In this document: piece after piece, positions 60,624 to 64,000 of the stretch | Numbering within the stretch: position 1 is the first letter of the stretch | How the letters are laid out: every line of letters starts with the position of its first letter | Assembly: GCA_944990035.1 (NCBI GenBank) | Contig: CALYLX010000127.1 | Span: forward strand, 1,116,001-1,180,000 | From: Clitopilus passeckerianus | Lineage: Eukaryota; Basidiomycota; Agaricomycetes; Agaricales; Entolomataceae | Direction: 5' to 3' | DNA: 64,000 bases | The notes under the pieces: generated by a model | Databases searched by the model: none | Told to the model about the DNA's origin: nothing | Seen by the model: the letters and a program-made list of their open reading frames with translations, nothing else | Position numbers and translations under genes: made by a program

Positions 60624-61397
60624 ATGAAGATCTTCTCAATCTCAATCATTCAAGTCCCTCATTCAGGCAACTCCGTCCTCCTGAGCTCTGCTAGTGATCT
60701 CTCTTCATTCTCCTTTTACCAACGCGGTTCCGTCGGGGAGTTTATGTCCTTTTTCTCCAAAACAGTGGCGGAAAGGACAGCCGCTGGACAAAGACAGAGC
60801 ATCCAAGAGAACAACTACACTGCACATGTGTACAATCGTGGAGGAGCCGAACAACTTGCTGGTGAGGATCTCCGTATCGTTTTAGATTTTTACATGTCCT
60901 AACTGCTACGGAACCCACAGGCATTATCATTGCAGACCAGGAGTATCCCGTTAGGCCTGCTTTCTCCCTCTTGACGAAGTTGCTGGACGATTTCACCGCC
61001 AAAATTCCTCTTTCCTCTTTCTCAAACCCATCTTCCATTTCCTTCCCGGATATCAACACCTACATTCAGAAGTATCAAGACCCGAGGCAGGCTGACACCA
61101 TCATGCGAGTACAGCAAGAGCTGGATGAAACGAAGATCGTTCTGGTCAGTCCCGCTCATCATTATAACTAGTGCTATCCACTGATGTCCAGTGACCATAT
61201 CTAGCACAAGACGATCGAATCAGTGCTTCAGCGCGGAGAGAAGCTGGACAACTTGGTAGATAGATCACAGGCTCTGTCAGCGCAGAGTAAGATGTTCTAC
61301 AAGACAGCGAAGAAGGTGAGCATGTCAAAGCTTGGAGCCAGACAAAGACTGATCTGTTACTGTGAAATAGCAAAACTCCTGCTGCATCATCATGTAG
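60624..61397 (+). CDS. YKT6: SNARE protein Ykt6
   Basis: Four exons (60624-60861, 60921-61144, 61205-61315, 61371-61397) give 199 residues, the family length. The longin domain reads [40 protein letters not shown] and [20 protein letters not shown]. The R-SNARE motif is [20 protein letters not shown] and [20 protein letters not shown], with Arg in the zero-layer region (QRGEKLDN). It ends NSCCIIM, the Cys-Cys-aliphatic CaaX site that is palmitoylated and prenylated in Ykt6. Known role: membrane fusion in ER-Golgi, vacuole and autophagosome traffic. The last exon is only 27 bases. Confidence 0.97.
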
Positions 61398-62067
61398 AGG
61401 CTTCGGCGTGTGTGGCACTATGTTTTGCTACCCAGGATCTGCGACACTCACTGGATGATCATTCGTGAACATAACGTACTCGAGATGCTCCATTATTGAT
61501 CAGATGTAGTTCGAATTTCATGTCCATACCCGGGTGGCTTTGTTCGACGGACAGTTATACCACTTTCTTTCCGTTATTACGTTTCAGCTTCGACGCTGCA
61601 CGATGATCCCGCGCTCAGCATATGGCTTTCAATGGAGCCTATGTCCTATCAAGGTTACGGCCTGCATGCTCTAGCTGGCTCCAGGCTCAGCACGTTGCTC
61701 ATCTTGCTGTGCCTTTTGCTGGGCCTTCCGCCATCCGGAATGGTGATCATCGCTCTGTTCTGGTGCTACGTTTGTTATGACCCGCTAGGGTAACGACCGT
61801 CAGTAAATCGCCGTTCCCAGTCTAGCCCGTCTAGGTACTCAAGTGGCAGATCGTGCCTCAAGAAATGAGCGCCAATCTGAGTTGAGCGTGAAGAGCGGAC
61901 GAAGGAGTTTGGCATCTTCCGACCTGAGATATCCATGGAACCTGATTTGATCAAACAGCTCCCCTTCTGTGCCAAGAATAATAATAGCATATCACCATAT
62001 AAAAGGCGTGCTCAACGGGAAGAATCAAAGCACTCACCTAATCCTCTCACTTCTTGCTAGGTCAAGA
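61398..62067. other. Intergenic with promoter of the Ppo-like gene
   Basis: About 670 bases. It contains the TATA box listed separately. A 71-codon minus-strand frame (61775-61990) has no recognisable content. Confidence 0.5.
61998..62004 (+). promoter_or_regulatory. TATA box of the Ppo-like oxygenase gene
   Basis: TATAAAA, 70 bases upstream of the ATG at 62068. It supports that start over the in-frame upstream ATG at 61969, which would lie before the TATA box. Confidence 0.6.
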
Positions 62068-64000
62068 ATGAGCAAGATCTTTCTCGAGAAATTTGCCCGC
62101 AGCGTTGCGGAAACCATCGCAAAATACACCGACTCAGCTCAAGAACGCGATCAACCTTACCATGCCGATGGCGAGGAATTCCCTGAGGACCAACTAGAGA
62201 AGGATGTTAAGCAGGTCAATGCACTCATTAAGAAGCCTGCTTTTACTCTTGCAGATCTGGTAGGTGTCCTTCATAGCGCCTCCCCGTGCGAAGGCTTACG
62301 GAGATTCGTCCAAGGATGCCTATTGGGATGCACTGAAGCACATTAACACGGTTGGGATTGATGATCGACTTCTCCTGGTCAGTGTAAACTCGGATATACC
62401 TGATAGATATCGTTTTGCTGACTTCTAACAATAGCTGGAGAAGCTACTCATCCTGATGTCGAGGTTGTCCGATTCCCCGTGGAAAGAACAGGCCGACAAG
62501 CTTCAGGAATTTGTCATCCAAACTTGTGAGTACTTACAACCACCTGCTTTGTACTTGATCTCACCCTCACCAAAGTATACGATGACCTCCCTCACCCTCC
62601 TTCGAGCTATCTTACGTCCTTGGACAACCAAGCAACTGTAGCCACTGCTCCAAAGGGCGTTAAATACGCATTCCGTTCGGCAGACGGTTCCAACTACAAC
62701 CCACTCTTCCCTTCACTAGGAAAGGCTGGATCTCCTTATGCTAGGACTGTTCCAGCTGTCCACCACGTCCCTAAGCATGTGCTCCCAGATCCTGGTCTAG
62801 TCTTCGACACTCTGTTGAGGCGCGATAAGTTCGAGGAGCATCCTGGAGGAATTTCAAGCCTGTTCTTTGCCTTTGCTGACCTGATCATCCACTGTCTCTT
62901 TGACACAAACCATACCGACTGGACTGTCAACAACACGAGTGGCTACTTGGATCTCAGTATTCTCTACGGTAACTCACAAGCTGAGCAGGATCAGGTCCGG
63001 CGTAAGGATGGAAGTGGCAAACTCTGGGATGACACGTTTTCTGACCCACGCCTCCTTTTGATGCCTCCCGCGACTTGTGCGCTGCTCGTCCTTCTTTCGC
63101 GAAACCATAACGTAAGTTGTGCCTTTTAGAAGATCGACGTGGCTCTAAACATTTCACTACGGATAGTGTATCGCTCAGAAGCTATTGGATATCAACGAGA
63201 ACGGAAATCTCGTTTACCCCTACCCTAAAGATCAGACAACTTGCGAGAAGCAAGACGATGAGCTCTTCCACAGAGCCCGCCTAGTGAACTGTGGCTACTT
63301 CATCAAGATTATCTTGGGAGGTGAGTGGTGGAATTGTTTACCTTTACACATACTGAGTAGTCTTATAGATTACGTTGGCTCAATTCTTGGGCTTGTTAGG
63401 GACTCGAGCGCCTGGAGACTTGATCCCATGCTGGTACGTTGGTCCTTGCTCAAACATCGCCTTAAGCTAACCATCTTATAGGCCTGCCGAGAGTCCAATC
63501 ACCAAGTTTCTCCTCGCGGAGAAGGCAACGTGTGCTCCGTCGAGTTCAATCTACTTTACAGGTGGCATGCCACACTATCGGAGAAGGATACTCAATGGAC
63601 TACCGACTTGTTCTCCGATCTCTTCAAAAAGGACTTCAGCGAGGTCAGATAAAACGACGCGGTCCTCGTATAACAAACTTACGTTGATTCTCAGGTCACC
63701 ATCGATGACTTCAAAGTGGCAGCACATAAAGCCTTGATTCCAGATGCAGACGTCAAGAAACGAGAGTTTGGAGGGTATGTTCACATCTACGCGCTTCTTG
63801 CCTATCTCGCTCACGCTAGCAAACAGGATCCATCGCCAAGCCGATGGTCGATTCAATGACGCAGAGCTGGCGAAAATTATACAAGATGCAACCGAATGGC
63901 GGGCTGGAGCTTTCAAGGCACGAGGTATTCCAGCGGCGATGCGAATTATCGAAGTAATGGGTATTGAGCAAGCACGAAGTTGGGGAACCTGTTCTGTGGG
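62068..64000 (+). CDS. Linoleate diol synthase/Ppo-type fatty acid dioxygenase (N-terminal part, cut by window end)
   Basis: MSKIFLEKFARSVAETIAKY starts the gene. Exons follow to the window edge, so the C-terminal P450-like half is not visible. The haem peroxidase-like domain shows YARTVPAVHHVPKHVLPDPG, FAFADLIIHCLFDTNHTDWT (distal His in LIIH), NTSGYLDLSILYGNSQ, LLVLLSRNHN, VFL-type helix FHRARLVNCGYFIKIIL and VEFNLLYRWHATLSEKDTQW, where YRWH gives the radical Tyr and proximal His. Known for the family: dioxygenation of linoleic acid (8R- or 10R-hydroperoxide), followed in bifunctional members by isomerisation in the P450 domain. The products (psi factors) tune sporulation and mycotoxin formation in ascomycetes; the role in basidiomycetes is less clear. 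The key residues are intact. Confidence 0.92.

Noticed and set aside
61969..62067. Start of the Ppo-like gene at the upstream in-frame ATG
   Set aside because: It lies before the TATA box at 61998-62004, so the ATG at 62068 is more likely.

Overview
The window looks like chromosomal DNA of a filamentous basidiomycete, most likely an agaricomycete. The genes are split by many short introns (about 40-60 bases, GT-AG), their products match Agaricomycotina families, and two secreted cellobiose dehydrogenases point to a wood- or litter-decaying lifestyle. All positions and splice sites below were read by eye from the sequence; no search was run.

Layout. 1-5400: cell-wall genes (a family 2 glycosyltransferase cut by the window start, a small unknown ORF, and a Kre6/Skn1 beta-glucan synthesis protein). 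5400-7470: no gene recognised. 7470-14800: V-ATPase subunit E, an intron-containing tRNA-Gly(GCC), cellobiose dehydrogenase copy 1 and the Spg1/Tem1 GTPase. 14800-17070: no gene recognised. 17070-28000: a GH18 chitinase with a chitin-binding tail, the exosome helicase Mtr4, a catalase and eIF2 gamma. 28450-31620: a STAND (NLR-like) ATPase with tetratricopeptide-like repeats. 32330-43700: ribosomal uL14, an RBM18-like RRM protein, a MARVEL-type membrane protein, a Ypk1/Gad8-type AGC kinase, a two-module terminal nucleotidyltransferase and farnesyl diphosphate synthase. 44130-53130: cellobiose dehydrogenase copy 2 and the P5A ATPase Spf1. 53860-64000: an F-box-like protein, ribosomal eL38, site-2 protease, a four-helix membrane protein, the SNARE Ykt6 and the start of a linoleate diol synthase/Ppo-type oxygenase.

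How the genes relate. Fungal genes are not in operons, and most neighbours here are unrelated housekeeping genes. Three themes recur: cell wall building and remodelling (GT2, Kre6, chitinase), extracellular redox attack on cellulose and its by-products (two cellobiose dehydrogenases, catalase), and membrane/secretory functions (V-ATPase, Spf1, Ykt6, site-2 protease).

Most notable observations: (1) a tandem nucleotidyltransferase gene with a degenerate first module and an intact second module, the layout known from animal TUT4/TUT7; (2) at least ten reading-frame breaks of one or two bases between 27 and 55 kb, some inside essential genes, which look like sequence errors; (3) a nearly identical 15-16 base element at the same distance upstream of both cellobiose dehydrogenase genes; (4) first exons that end inside or just after the start codon in Spf1 and eL38.
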